The translations under genes were made by a program, and so were the position numbers. 28,970 nucleotides of DNA from Gammaproteobacteria bacterium. GTDB lineage: Bacteria; Pseudomonadota; Gammaproteobacteria; Competibacterales; Competibacteraceae. The notes below the pieces were generated by a model. It did no database searches, was not told where the DNA came from, and worked only from the letters and a program-made list of their open reading frames with translations. Numbering within the stretch: the first letter of the stretch is position 1; each line of letters opens with the position of its first letter. Location: positions 1 through 28,970 of the forward strand of contig JACKNF010000026.1 of the NCBI GenBank assembly GCA_024234995.1, read 5' to 3'. Positions 8,086-15,614 of the stretch are shown here, in pieces.

Positions 8086-8862
8086 CTAGAAGATTTCCTC
8101 AGTTAGCGCCGCGAGCAGGCTCTGCAACGCAGCAGGATCGGGCAGACGATATTCAGCAGCCACCGGCGCTTCCGGCCCGATACCTAAGGAGATTCCTCCC
8201 ATCTCCGCCGCTACTTGCAAGGCGGGTTCATCATTGAGCGCATCACCTGCATAAAGCACGGTCACGGGTTCTGCGCCACGGTGAGTAACGATAGAGCGCA
8301 GCGCCGTACCCTTGTCCTGCCCAATGGCCGGTAATACTTCGATGGCTAAAGGGTTATCCAGAAGGCGCACGCTGTTCAAATGAGGCGCAAGCAAGGAAAA
8401 GGTTTGCATCCTTAACGATTCAACCCAGTCTGTCGCCAAGAGCCGGTAGTGAACGGTGAAGCCGAATGGTTTTTTCTCGATCCATGCGCCGGGGTAATCC
8501 GCTAACGGTTCTTCAACCGTGGCGCACAGGGCCTCTAGCAGAGCACAGCTTTCCAGGGCCTCGTTCGTGATGCGGCGCTCTCCAGCGATCTGTAATTCCA
8601 GGCCGGTCGATCCGCCATAGCTTAAAGTGCTCAGGTCAACCATGCCGATGAGATTATCCAGCGCCCGGCCGCTGATCACGCCGGCCGTGACCCGTGGCAG
8701 CGCAGCCAGCCTCGCCAGTATCTCGCGCAATGCAGGATCAAGATGCGCCAGACGGGGATGGTCCGCCAGTGGTGTCAGCGTTCCATCGTAATCGAAGGCC
8801 AGCACCAGCCGTTGTCCTGCGCGATAGGCTGCGGCCAGCCGGTCTAAAACGATGCGTTTCAT
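8086..8862 (-). CDS. otsB: Trehalose-6-phosphate phosphatase
   Basis: This 258-residue HAD phosphatase has FDYDGTLTP with nucleophile D23 and D25, GVISGRALDNL, YGGSTGLEL (in the place of the family's G-S/N-H-G-E/L motif), EKKPFGFTVHYR and the metal motif YAGDALNDEPAL. These match OtsB, which removes phosphate from trehalose-6-phosphate to give trehalose, an osmoprotectant. No otsA synthase is in the window, so the substrate supply is encoded elsewhere, or the enzyme serves another sugar phosphate (for example a glucosylglycerol-type solute). It lies 19 bases downstream of lldR and four bases upstream of the TSUP gene on the same strand, an unusual setting. Confidence 0.85.
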   Translation of the reverse strand: MKRIVLDRLAAAYRAGQRLVLAFDYDGTLTPLADHPRLAHLDPALREILARLAALPRVTAGVISGRALDNLIGMVDLSTLSYGGSTGLELQIAGERRITNEALESCALLEALCATVEEPLADYPGAWIEKKPFGFTVHYRLLATDWVESLRMQTFSLLAPHLNSVRLLDNPLAIEVLPAIGQDKGTALRSIVTHRGAEPVTVLYAGDALNDEPALQVAAEMGGISLGIGPEAPVAAEYRLPDPAALQSLLAALTEEIF

Positions 8863-8881
8863 CCGCCGTTTCTGCGCTGAA

Positions 8882-9664
8882 TCAAGTGCTGGTCTCGATG
8901 TTCAGGTTGTCTTGCAAACGGCGTTGGGCGCGGGTTTGCCGGGTGGCTTCTTCGTCGAGTTCGCGCAAGGTGGTTTCGACGAAAGCCAGGTGAACATGGG
9001 CCGCTTGCCGGGCCGCTTCCGGATCGCGTTTCAGCACGGCTTCCAGAACGGCTTGATGCTGGCTGTGAATGATCACGTAATTGTCTTCGCGCGTGTACAA
9101 CCGCTCCAGCGAACGGTTGATATGGCTCAACAACAAATCGAACAAACCGCGCATCACATGGATTAACGCCACGTTATGGGACGCATCGGCGATAGCGAGA
9201 TGAAAGCCGGCGTCTACGACAGCATCATGCTGGGGTTCGTGCTTGCCTTTTTGGATGGCTTCCAGCTCGGCAAAGCGGCGTTGCAGGATTTCCCGGTCAG
9301 CGCCGGTCGCGCGCAAGGCGGCGAAATAGGCCGCGACCTCTTCCAGAGCGTGCCGCAGTTCCAGCACGTCGAACATCGCTTTTGGATGATTTTTAAGAAG
9401 TTCAATCAAAGGGTTGGTAAGACCTGGCGCGATCACATCGACGACATAGCTGCCGCCGCCCCGCCGGCTTTGCAGCAGCCCTCTCGATTTCAGTGTGGTA
9501 ATAGCCTCACGCAGCGATGGACGGGAAACATTGAATTTCTGAGCCAGTTCCCGTTCTGGAGGCAGCCGTTCGCCAGGTTTGAGGATGCCTTCCAAAATCA
9601 ATTGCTCAATCTGGTTGACGATGACATCTGCGACTTTTGGAGGGTTGATTGTTTCAAATTGCAT
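8882..9664 (-). CDS. lldR: GntR/FadR-family lactate regulator, LldR-like
   Basis: The 260-residue protein has an N-terminal winged helix (residues about 10-75: KVADVIVNQIEQLI, LPPERELAQKFNVSRPSLRE, GLLQSRRGGGSYV) and a FadR-type all-helical effector domain (LELRHALEEVAAYFAALRA, DAGFHLAIADASHN, HSQHQAVLEAV). The D...H...H pattern fits the metal/carboxylate-binding FCD domain. LldR and PdhR are in this subfamily. The divergent D-lactate dehydrogenase and lactate permease point to a lactate-responsive repressor of dld-lldP (inference). A TTG at 9679 would add five residues; the ATG at 9664 gives the expected start. Two palindromic operators lie in the intergenic region. otsB follows after 19 bases. 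Confidence 0.85.
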   Translation of the reverse strand: MQFETINPPKVADVIVNQIEQLILEGILKPGERLPPERELAQKFNVSRPSLREAITTLKSRGLLQSRRGGGSYVVDVIAPGLTNPLIELLKNHPKAMFDVLELRHALEEVAAYFAALRATGADREILQRRFAELEAIQKGKHEPQHDAVVDAGFHLAIADASHNVALIHVMRGLFDLLLSHINRSLERLYTREDNYVIIHSQHQAVLEAVLKRDPEAARQAAHVHLAFVETTLRELDEEATRQTRAQRRLQDNLNIETST

Positions 9665-9776
9665 GGCCGTACCCAACAAACATTGAACTGAGACTCGCTA
9701 CGATAGCGCTTCGCAGCATTCATAGTACGCAAAATATCATGAAGCAGGTGCTGTTCGTAGCACCAATTCTAGCGCA

Positions 9777-9805
9777 CCAATTATTTGGTCAGACCATATG
9801 ACCAA
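9777..9805. promoter_or_regulatory. Operator O1: palindromic GntR-type site upstream of dld
   Basis: TTGGTCA (9785-9791) and TGACCAA (9799-9805) are perfect 7-base inverted arms around a 7-base spacer. Nested inside is TGGTCAGACCA, a textbook GntR/FadR operator core (TGGTNNNACCA). Immediately upstream, ACCAA-TTAT-TTGGT (9777-9790) is a further overlapping inverted repeat. The site ends four bases before the proposed -35 of dld. Confidence 0.75.
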
Positions 9806-9809
9806 TATG

Positions 9810-9838
9810 TTGCAAGATGAAAAAGAGGCTGCTATATT
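9810..9838 (+). promoter_or_regulatory. Promoter of the dld-lldP operon
   Basis: TTGCAA (9810-9815) and TATATT (9833-9838) are separated by exactly 17 bases. The -10 is the first half of operator O2 and the -35 sits between O1 and O2, so a repressor on O2 would block polymerase directly. Transcription should begin near 9845, giving a leader of about 75 bases that contains a short ACGCCT/AGGCGT hairpin (9870-9889). Confidence 0.65.
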
Positions 9839-9863
9839 TGGTCAGACCGTATGACCAAATATA
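9833..9863. promoter_or_regulatory. Operator O2: 31-base near-perfect palindrome overlapping the dld -10
   Basis: The arms TATATTTGGTCA (9833-9844) and TGACCAAATATA (9852-9863) are exact reverse complements around the 7-base spacer GACCGTA. The core matches O1. The centres of O1 (9795) and O2 (9848) are 53 bases apart, about five helical turns, which places both sites on the same face of the DNA. The likely ligand is the divergently encoded LldR-like protein. Confidence 0.78.
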
Positions 9864-9920
9864 AAATAAACGCCTGGCTTTAAAGGCGTGATCTAACACC
9901 AAAACGAGGATAATCCGCCC

Positions 9921-12755
9921 ATGCGTTCGCTTGCTTATCAAAGCCTTCATCGCGATCTTCAAAGCATCATCCCGGCCGCACGGCTGATCAGTGACCCCTT
10001 ACGCACCCTTGCCTATGGTACCGACGCTAGTTTGTACCGTTTGATTCCCCAACTGGTCGTGCGGGTGGACAGCGAAGACGAGGTGCGGCGTATCCTGGCG
10101 CTGGCGCATCAATACGGGACCCCGGTGACCTTTCGCGCCGCCGGCACCAGCTTATCCGGCCAGGCGGTGACCGATTCCGTTTTACTGCAATTGGGCGATG
10201 GCTGGCGGAACTGGCGGATTGGCGAGGGCGCGGCGACCGTCAGCCTGCAACCGGGGATCATCGGCGGTCACGCCAACCGCTATCTCGCACCCTACCAGCG
10301 CAAGATCGGTCCCGACCCGGCATCGATCAACACCTGCCAAATCGGCGGCATCGCTGCCAACAACGCCAGCGGCATGTGCTGCGGCACGGCGCAAAACAGC
10401 TATAAGACGCTGAAAAGCATGCGTGTCATGCTGGCTGACGGCACATTGCTGGACACCGGCGACCCGGCCAGCCGCGACGCGTTCAAAACCAGCCACGGCG
10501 CTTTACTCGCGCAGCTTACCGGACTGGGCGAGCGCACCCGCGCCGATCCGGTGCTAGCCGGACGCATCCGCGACAAATTCAAGATCAAGAACACCTGCGG
10601 TTACAGTCTCAATACTCTGGTGGACTATGAGGACCCGTTTGAAATCCTTCAGCATTTGATGATCGGTTCCGAAGGTACACTGGGCTTTATCGCCGAAATC
10701 ACCTATCACACAGTCGAGGAGCATACGCATAAAGCCACGGCGCTGATGATCTTCCCTGACATCGAGACCGCGTGCAAAGCGGTGGCAGTGCTGAAAAGCC
10801 AGCCGGTCGCGGCGGTGGAATTGATGGATCGCGCCTCGCTGCGTTCAGTGGAAAACAAGGCGGGCATGCCGCCGTACTTCAAGGAACTGCCGGAAACCGC
10901 CGCCGCCCTATTGGTGGAAACCCGGGCGGCCAACCCAGCAACCTTGACCGCTCAGGTCGAGGTCATCACTGCCGCGATTGCCGGCACACCAACCCTGCTC
11001 CCGTTCCAATTTACTGACCGGCCCGAAGAATTCACCCAGTTGTGGGCGATCCGCCAAGGACTGTTTCCCTCGGTCGGTTCGGCGCGGGCGACCGGCACCA
11101 CCGTCATCATCGAGGATGTTGCGGTCCCCGTCCCCCAATTGGCGGCAATGACCCTGGATTTGCAGCGCTTGTTCGGCCAGCACGGCTATGCCGGCTCGAT
11201 CATCTTCGGTCACGCGCTCGAAGGAAATTTGCATTTCGTCATCACGCCCGACTTTGCCAAGCCGGACGAAACCGAACGCTACAAGAATTTCATGGACGAT
11301 GTCTGCCATATGATCGTGGATCGATACGACGGCTCGCTGAAAGCCGAGCACGGCACGGGCCGCAACATCGCGCCCTTCGTCGAGCTGGAGTGGGGGCAAC
11401 AGGCGTACCAGTTGATGCGGGAAATCAAGATGCTGTTTGACCCCGGTCATCTGCTCAATCCCGGTGTCATCCTCAACGATGACCCGGAAGTCCATCTGAA
11501 AAACATTAAGCCGATGGCTGCCGTTGACCCGCTGGTGGATAAGTGCATCGAATGCGGCTTTTGCGAACCGAATTGTCCATCCCGCGCCCTGACTCTCTCG
11601 CCGCGCCAGCGTATCGCCGGCTTGCGGGAAATGGCGCGCCTGCAAGCCGCTGGCGACGATGGCCAGCAACTGCAAGCCATTGACGAATCCTATCAATACC
11701 AGGGTCTGGACACCTGCGCGGCTGACAGTCTGTGCTCGCTGACCTGTCCGGTCGGCATCAATACCGGCACGATGATGTTGAAGAAGCGCCGCCAGCAACG
11801 CGGTCAAACCGCGCAACGGATCGGCAATTGGGTGGCCAATCATTTCTCTGGCGTCACCACGGCCACGCGCTTCAATCTGGCTGCCGCCCATCTCTCACAC
11901 ACGGTCTTTGGCTCCACCGTGCAGGGCAGCGTGACCGGGGCCATGCGTAAACTGTCGGGGGACCGGCTGCCGCTGTGGAACCGCTATATGCCTTCTGCTG
12001 GCGCGATGCCCAAGCCGGCAGCGAGCGCCGCGCCGGATCGTCCGCGGGTCGTCTATTTCCCCAGTTGCGCCAGCCGCACCATGGGGCCGGCCAAGGGCGA
12101 TCCTGAAACAGACGCTTTACCGGTGAAGACCGCGGCTCTGCTGCGCAAGGCCGGATTTGAGGTGATCCTGCCCGAGGACAGCAATGCGCTTTGTTGCGGC
12201 CAGCCCTTTGAAAGCAAAGGATTGCCGGCGCAGGCTGACGCCAAGCGGCGGGAAGTCGAGCAGGCGCTGCTCAAGGCCAGCCGCAACGGGCAAGATCCAA
12301 TTGTGTTCGATACCACACCCTGCGTGTTCCGGGTCAAGAAAGGCCCGGCCCCCGCTCCGCTCAAGCTGTACGACATCACGGAATTCCTGCATGACGTGGT
12401 ATTGGAGCGGTTGACGATCCACAAACGGCCAGAAACGGTCGCTATTCATCCCACCTGTAGCAACATCAACATGGGTTTGCAGGCCAAGTTGAAGGCTATC
12501 GCCGAAGCATGCGTCGAAAACGTCATTGTCCCTGACCGGATTTCCTGCTGCGGCTGGGCCGGGGACAAGGGGTTCACCCGCCCGGAATTGAACGCCAGCG
12601 CTTTGCGGGATTTATCCGCGGCGTTGCCGGAGGATTGCACATCCGGGTATTCCACCAGCCGCACCTGCGAAATCGGTTTATCTCTGCACAGCGGGCGTTA
12701 TTACCGCTCCATCGTCTACTTGGTCGATCGCTGCTCACAGCCGAATACCGGCTGA
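9921..12755 (+). CDS. dld: FAD- and FeS-dependent D-lactate dehydrogenase (Dld-II type)
   Basis: A 944-residue flavin/iron-sulfur oxidoreductase. The N-terminal half is a PCMH-type FAD-binding domain (residues about 40-270, with VTFRAAGTSLSGQAV and IGGIAANNASGMCCGT) and an FAD-oxidase C-terminal domain (HALEGNLHFVITPDF, KAEHGTGRNIAPFVE). Two cysteine clusters follow: CIECGFCEPNCPSR near residue 541 and CAADSLCSLTCP near 598. Then come paired CCG-domain motifs: C near 715 with CCGQPFESKG near 757, and HPTCSNINMG near 844 with CCGWAGDKGF near 875. This layout and length match the long D-lactate dehydrogenase found beside lldP in Pseudomonas, which oxidises D-lactate to pyruvate and passes electrons to the respiratory chain. 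The start follows ACGAGGATAA. A related 2-hydroxyacid substrate is possible. Confidence 0.88.
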   Translation: MRSLAYQSLHRDLQSIIPAARLISDPLRTLAYGTDASLYRLIPQLVVRVDSEDEVRRILALAHQYGTPVTFRAAGTSLSGQAVTDSVLLQLGDGWRNWRIGEGAATVSLQPGIIGGHANRYLAPYQRKIGPDPASINTCQIGGIAANNASGMCCGTAQNSYKTLKSMRVMLADGTLLDTGDPASRDAFKTSHGALLAQLTGLGERTRADPVLAGRIRDKFKIKNTCGYSLNTLVDYEDPFEILQHLMIGSEGTLGFIAEITYHTVEEHTHKATALMIFPDIETACKAVAVLKSQPVAAVELMDRASLRSVENKAGMPPYFKELPETAAALLVETRAANPATLTAQVEVITAAIAGTPTLLPFQFTDRPEEFTQLWAIRQGLFPSVGSARATGTTVIIEDVAVPVPQLAAMTLDLQRLFGQHGYAGSIIFGHALEGNLHFVITPDFAKPDETERYKNFMDDVCHMIVDRYDGSLKAEHGTGRNIAPFVELEWGQQAYQLMREIKMLFDPGHLLNPGVILNDDPEVHLKNIKPMAAVDPLVDKCIECGFCEPNCPSRALTLSPRQRIAGLREMARLQAAGDDGQQLQAIDESYQYQGLDTCAADSLCSLTCPVGINTGTMMLKKRRQQRGQTAQRIGNWVANHFSGVTTATRFNLAAAHLSHTVFGSTVQGSVTGAMRKLSGDRLPLWNRYMPSAGAMPKPAASAAPDRPRVVYFPSCASRTMGPAKGDPETDALPVKTAALLRKAGFEVILPEDSNALCCGQPFESKGLPAQADAKRREVEQALLKASRNGQDPIVFDTTPCVFRVKKGPAPAPLKLYDITEFLHDVVLERLTIHKRPETVAIHPTCSNINMGLQAKLKAIAEACVENVIVPDRISCCGWAGDKGFTRPELNASALRDLSAALPEDCTSGYSTSRTCEIGLSLHSGRYYRSIVYLVDRCSQPNTG

Positions 12756-13038
12756 TTCTCTAGCACCATCAAATCGTTAAGGATACCTGCCTGGGTGGGT
12801 TGGGGGTGTTTTGCGCCCAGAATTTATCCAAGCGGGTTTTCAGGGAAGAAAGAGCGCGGGTGCTGGCCAGTCATCACGCACAAAAAGCTTGGGGGAGACC
12901 GTCACTTGCCCCGGTTTGCCCCTGCGCATGCCCGGCGCCCGTTGGTTGTTTCATGGGCAATGCTTGCATCGTTCCCGGCAACAGACCGGGTTTGAATGCT
13001 GTTCATTGATTCCAGATTCTTTACCAAAGGAGTTTGTC
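12756..13038. other. 283-base gap between dld and lldP
   Basis: No credible gene is seen here. The lldP frame stays open upstream to 12811, but the extra residues lack family resemblance or membrane character. One small hairpin, CCCGG (12974-12978) with CCGGG (12986-12990), followed by TTTG, could attenuate read-through. The long leader leaves room for post-transcriptional control of lldP, but nothing specific is recognised. Confidence 0.4.
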
Positions 13039-14751
13039 ATGTCGTTAGGTTTGTTGGCGTTCGTCGCCTTTTTACCGATTGCCGTTGCGCTGATTTTGAT
13101 GGCGGGACTGCGTTGGCCGGCGACCAGAGCAATGCCTCTGGCCTGGCTGGTGTGTGTCCTTGGCGCACTGTCCGCCTGGAATTTGCCCATTGGCTATATC
13201 GCTGCGCTGTCGATTCAAGGCGTTATCACAGCAGTTGGTATTCTGATCATTGTCTTCGGCGCGATCATTATTCTGTACACGCTCAAGTATTCGGGTGGCA
13301 TGGAGACCATCCAGCACGGGATGCAGAATATTTCCGGCGACCGCCGGGTTCAGGCGATCATCATCGGCTACATGTTCGCGGCCTTCATCGAGGGTGCTGC
13401 CGGTTTCGGCACGCCCGCCGCATTGGCCGCGCCGTTGCTCTTGAGTCTTGGCTTTCCGCCGTTGGCTGCTGCGGTCATCTGTCTGGTGTTCAACTCCTTC
13501 CCGGTGACTTTCGGCGCGGTGGGCACGCCGGTCATTCTTGGTATGAAGTATCTTCAGCCCTTGGCTAAAACGGCCATTGTTTCGGGTGCGCCCGGTCTGA
13601 ATTTTGGCTCCGGCGAGGAGTTCAACATGCTGATCGGTCAATGGGCGTCCGTGCTGCATTTTCCGATGATCTTCATTCTGCCGGTGTTCATGCTGGGGTT
13701 TATCACGCGCTTTTTCGGCCCGAACCGTTCCTGGGCCGATGGCTTCAAGGCTTGGAAGTTTTGCATTTTTGCGGCGGTGTCTTTCTCGGTGCCGTATCTA
13801 TTCTTCGCCTGGTTCGTAGGTCCCGAGTTCCCGTCGCTGATCGGGGGTTTGGTAGGTCTTGGCATTATCGTCGCTGGCGCTAAAAAGGGCTTCTGCGTTC
13901 CCAAGGAAACCTGGGATTTCGGCCACGATGATCAGTGGGACCCCGACTGGACCGGTGACATCAAGGGGTCTAACACCAATGAGTTCACCAGCCACATGAG
14001 CCAGTTCAAAGCCTGGCTGCCCTATATCCTGATTGGTCTGATTCTGGTGTTGACCCGGATTCCTGATTTGGGTCTCAAGGGCTGGCTTGCTGCGCAGAAG
14101 ATTAGCTTTGGCAATATCCTGGGTTATCAGAGTGTCAGCGGTTCCATCGACTATCTGTATCTGCCCGGCACCATTCCGTTCATGCTGGTGGCGCTTCTAA
14201 CCATTCTGATTCATGGCATGCGCGGCGAAGCAGTACAGAAAGCCTGGAGCGAATCGATTGCCAAGATGAAGAATCCGTCCATTGCGCTGTTTTTTGCGGT
14301 GGCGCTGGTGTCGATCTTTCGCGGTTCCGGTATCGCCGATCCGCTGTTGAATCCTCACACGTATCCATCCATGCCGCTGGCCATGGCTCAGGCCGTCGCG
14401 GGTATCGCGGGCAATGCTTGGCCGATGGTGGCGTCTTATGTGGGTGGTTTGGGGGCGTTCATCACCGGTTCTAACACGGTGTCTGACCTGTTGTTTGCTG
14501 AGTTCCAATGGGGTGTTGCGGCGCAGCTTGAGTTGCCGCGTCAGATCATTGTGGCGGCGCAAGCGGCGGGCGGCGCGATGGGCAATATGGTGTGCATCCA
14601 CAACATCGTGGCGGTGTGCGCGGTGGTGGGTCTCTCCGGCCGGGAAGGGATTATCCTGCGGCGCACGGTGTGGCCGTTCCTGCTGTATGGCATCGTGGTC
14701 GGCATCCTGGCCAGTCTGATGTCCTTCGTGTTCTTCCCCAATCTGTTCTAG
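13039..14751 (+). CDS. lldP: Lactate permease
   Basis: The 570-residue protein is a multi-spanning (about 12-14 segments) member of the lactate permease family. Marks are YMFAAFIEGAAGFGTPAALAAPLL near residue 115, SFPVTFGAVGTPV near 154, and the C-terminal GGLGAFITGSNTVSDLLFAEFQ with AAQAAGGAMGNMVCIHNIVAV. LldP/GlcA proteins import lactate (both isomers) and often glycolate with protons. I choose the ATG at 13039: it follows AAAGGAG at a good distance and gives the family length. Longer in-frame starts exist, but the added stretch is not membrane-like. It follows dld on the same strand, and no L-lactate dehydrogenase gene is seen, suggesting the locus serves D-lactate. A strong hairpin follows the stop. 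Confidence 0.93.
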   Translation: MSLGLLAFVAFLPIAVALILMAGLRWPATRAMPLAWLVCVLGALSAWNLPIGYIAALSIQGVITAVGILIIVFGAIIILYTLKYSGGMETIQHGMQNISGDRRVQAIIIGYMFAAFIEGAAGFGTPAALAAPLLLSLGFPPLAAAVICLVFNSFPVTFGAVGTPVILGMKYLQPLAKTAIVSGAPGLNFGSGEEFNMLIGQWASVLHFPMIFILPVFMLGFITRFFGPNRSWADGFKAWKFCIFAAVSFSVPYLFFAWFVGPEFPSLIGGLVGLGIIVAGAKKGFCVPKETWDFGHDDQWDPDWTGDIKGSNTNEFTSHMSQFKAWLPYILIGLILVLTRIPDLGLKGWLAAQKISFGNILGYQSVSGSIDYLYLPGTIPFMLVALLTILIHGMRGEAVQKAWSESIAKMKNPSIALFFAVALVSIFRGSGIADPLLNPHTYPSMPLAMAQAVAGIAGNAWPMVASYVGGLGAFITGSNTVSDLLFAEFQWGVAAQLELPRQIIVAAQAAGGAMGNMVCIHNIVAVCAVVGLSGREGIILRRTVWPFLLYGIVVGILASLMSFVFFPNLF

Positions 14752-14760
14752 AGCGAAGAA

Positions 14761-14789
14761 GATCAGCCGCCAGGGATGGGCGGTTGATC
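14761..14789. terminator. Hairpin between lldP and the converging HD-Hsp90 gene
   Basis: GATCAGCCGCC (14761-14771) pairs with GGCGGTTGATC (14779-14789) over 11 positions with one G-T pair and a 7-base loop, starting nine bases after the lldP stop. A T-run follows at 14805-14810, rather far away for a classic terminator. It probably separates the two convergent units. Confidence 0.6.
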
Positions 14790-14801
14790 CTTGTCCACCC
14801 T

Positions 14802-15614
14802 CTATTTTTTCTTGGAGCCGATAAATTGCTTGATCGGTTTGCCGATTCGCTTCATGTCGTCTGCCTTATGTGCGCCTTCGGCCCAATAGACGACGCCGGA
14901 TTCGATGTCCCACAAGGCGGACAAGCCACAGGTGTTCCAGTCGATTTCTGTCCAGTCGTCGAAGGGTTTCAACCAGAGTTCCGGGTTGGGCATGAGGGCG
15001 TGGATGTGGGAAACCTTGAAAAGATCGAGAAATTCTTGATTTTGTTTTTTAAACCATTCTTCTGAGCCAAGAAGGAAGTACGCCAAGACGCCCAACGCAC
15101 GGTAGCTACGGTCGGAGCGCCACTCTGGGCAGTCGCGGCGAAGCCGGCCCAGGGGAACGTGGGTCAGCGGAAAAACCAGATCGTAGCTTTTATCAATGAG
15201 GGGTCGAGACCATTGCTGCTTAGGGCTTTCTCTACGAACTTCCGTAGTTGCCGGATCTACATCCCATTCGATCCAGCCTGGTGCGACCAGCCAGCCGTTT
15301 CCCGCTTGGCCTTTCAATCCGCAAACGCCTAGTGCAGGGAAGCTACGACTGAGATCATCTGCGAAGGCTTCAGGGAGGAGATACAGCGTTAGCAATGATT
15401 TCCAGCCGATATGACTGGGAATGAGAGTGAAGTCGCGAGCGTGGACATGAGAGCCGATAAAGTCGACGATGAGGTCAAAAGTAGGGGTGAAGGTGTGGGT
15501 GAAGGTCGAGGCGAGTCGAGGGGAGGTCGAGGCAGGTCGAGGTCGCGGGCAGGTCGAGGTGAGGTCGCGGGCGAGGTCGAGGTCGAGGGTGAGGGCGAGG
15601 GCGCGGTTGAGGGC
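14802..15614 (-). pseudogene. Detached C-terminal part of the HD-Hsp90 protein (one base out of frame)
   Basis: On the minus strand, 270 codons of good coding sequence run to a stop at 14802 in a frame one base off that of the upstream HD-Hsp90 gene. After a low-complexity stretch it has an ordinary globular sequence: FDLIVDFIGSHVHARDFTLI, GWKSLLTLYLLPEAFADDL, LGVLAYFLLGSEEWF, then WTEIDWNTCGLSALWDIESG and a lysine-rich end. The frame does continue upstream to 15923, but that part is only an antiframe of the real gene, and no ribosome site or start is apparent near the globular part. I read it as the end of the same polypeptide, which would total about 1174 residues if one base near 15615 were removed. 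It resembles no family I can name. Confidence 0.65.

Noticed and set aside
12811..13038. 76-residue N-terminal extension of LldP from an in-frame start at 12811
   Set aside because: The sequence lacks membrane character or family resemblance, and the ATG at 13039 has an AAAGGAG site and gives the normal length.
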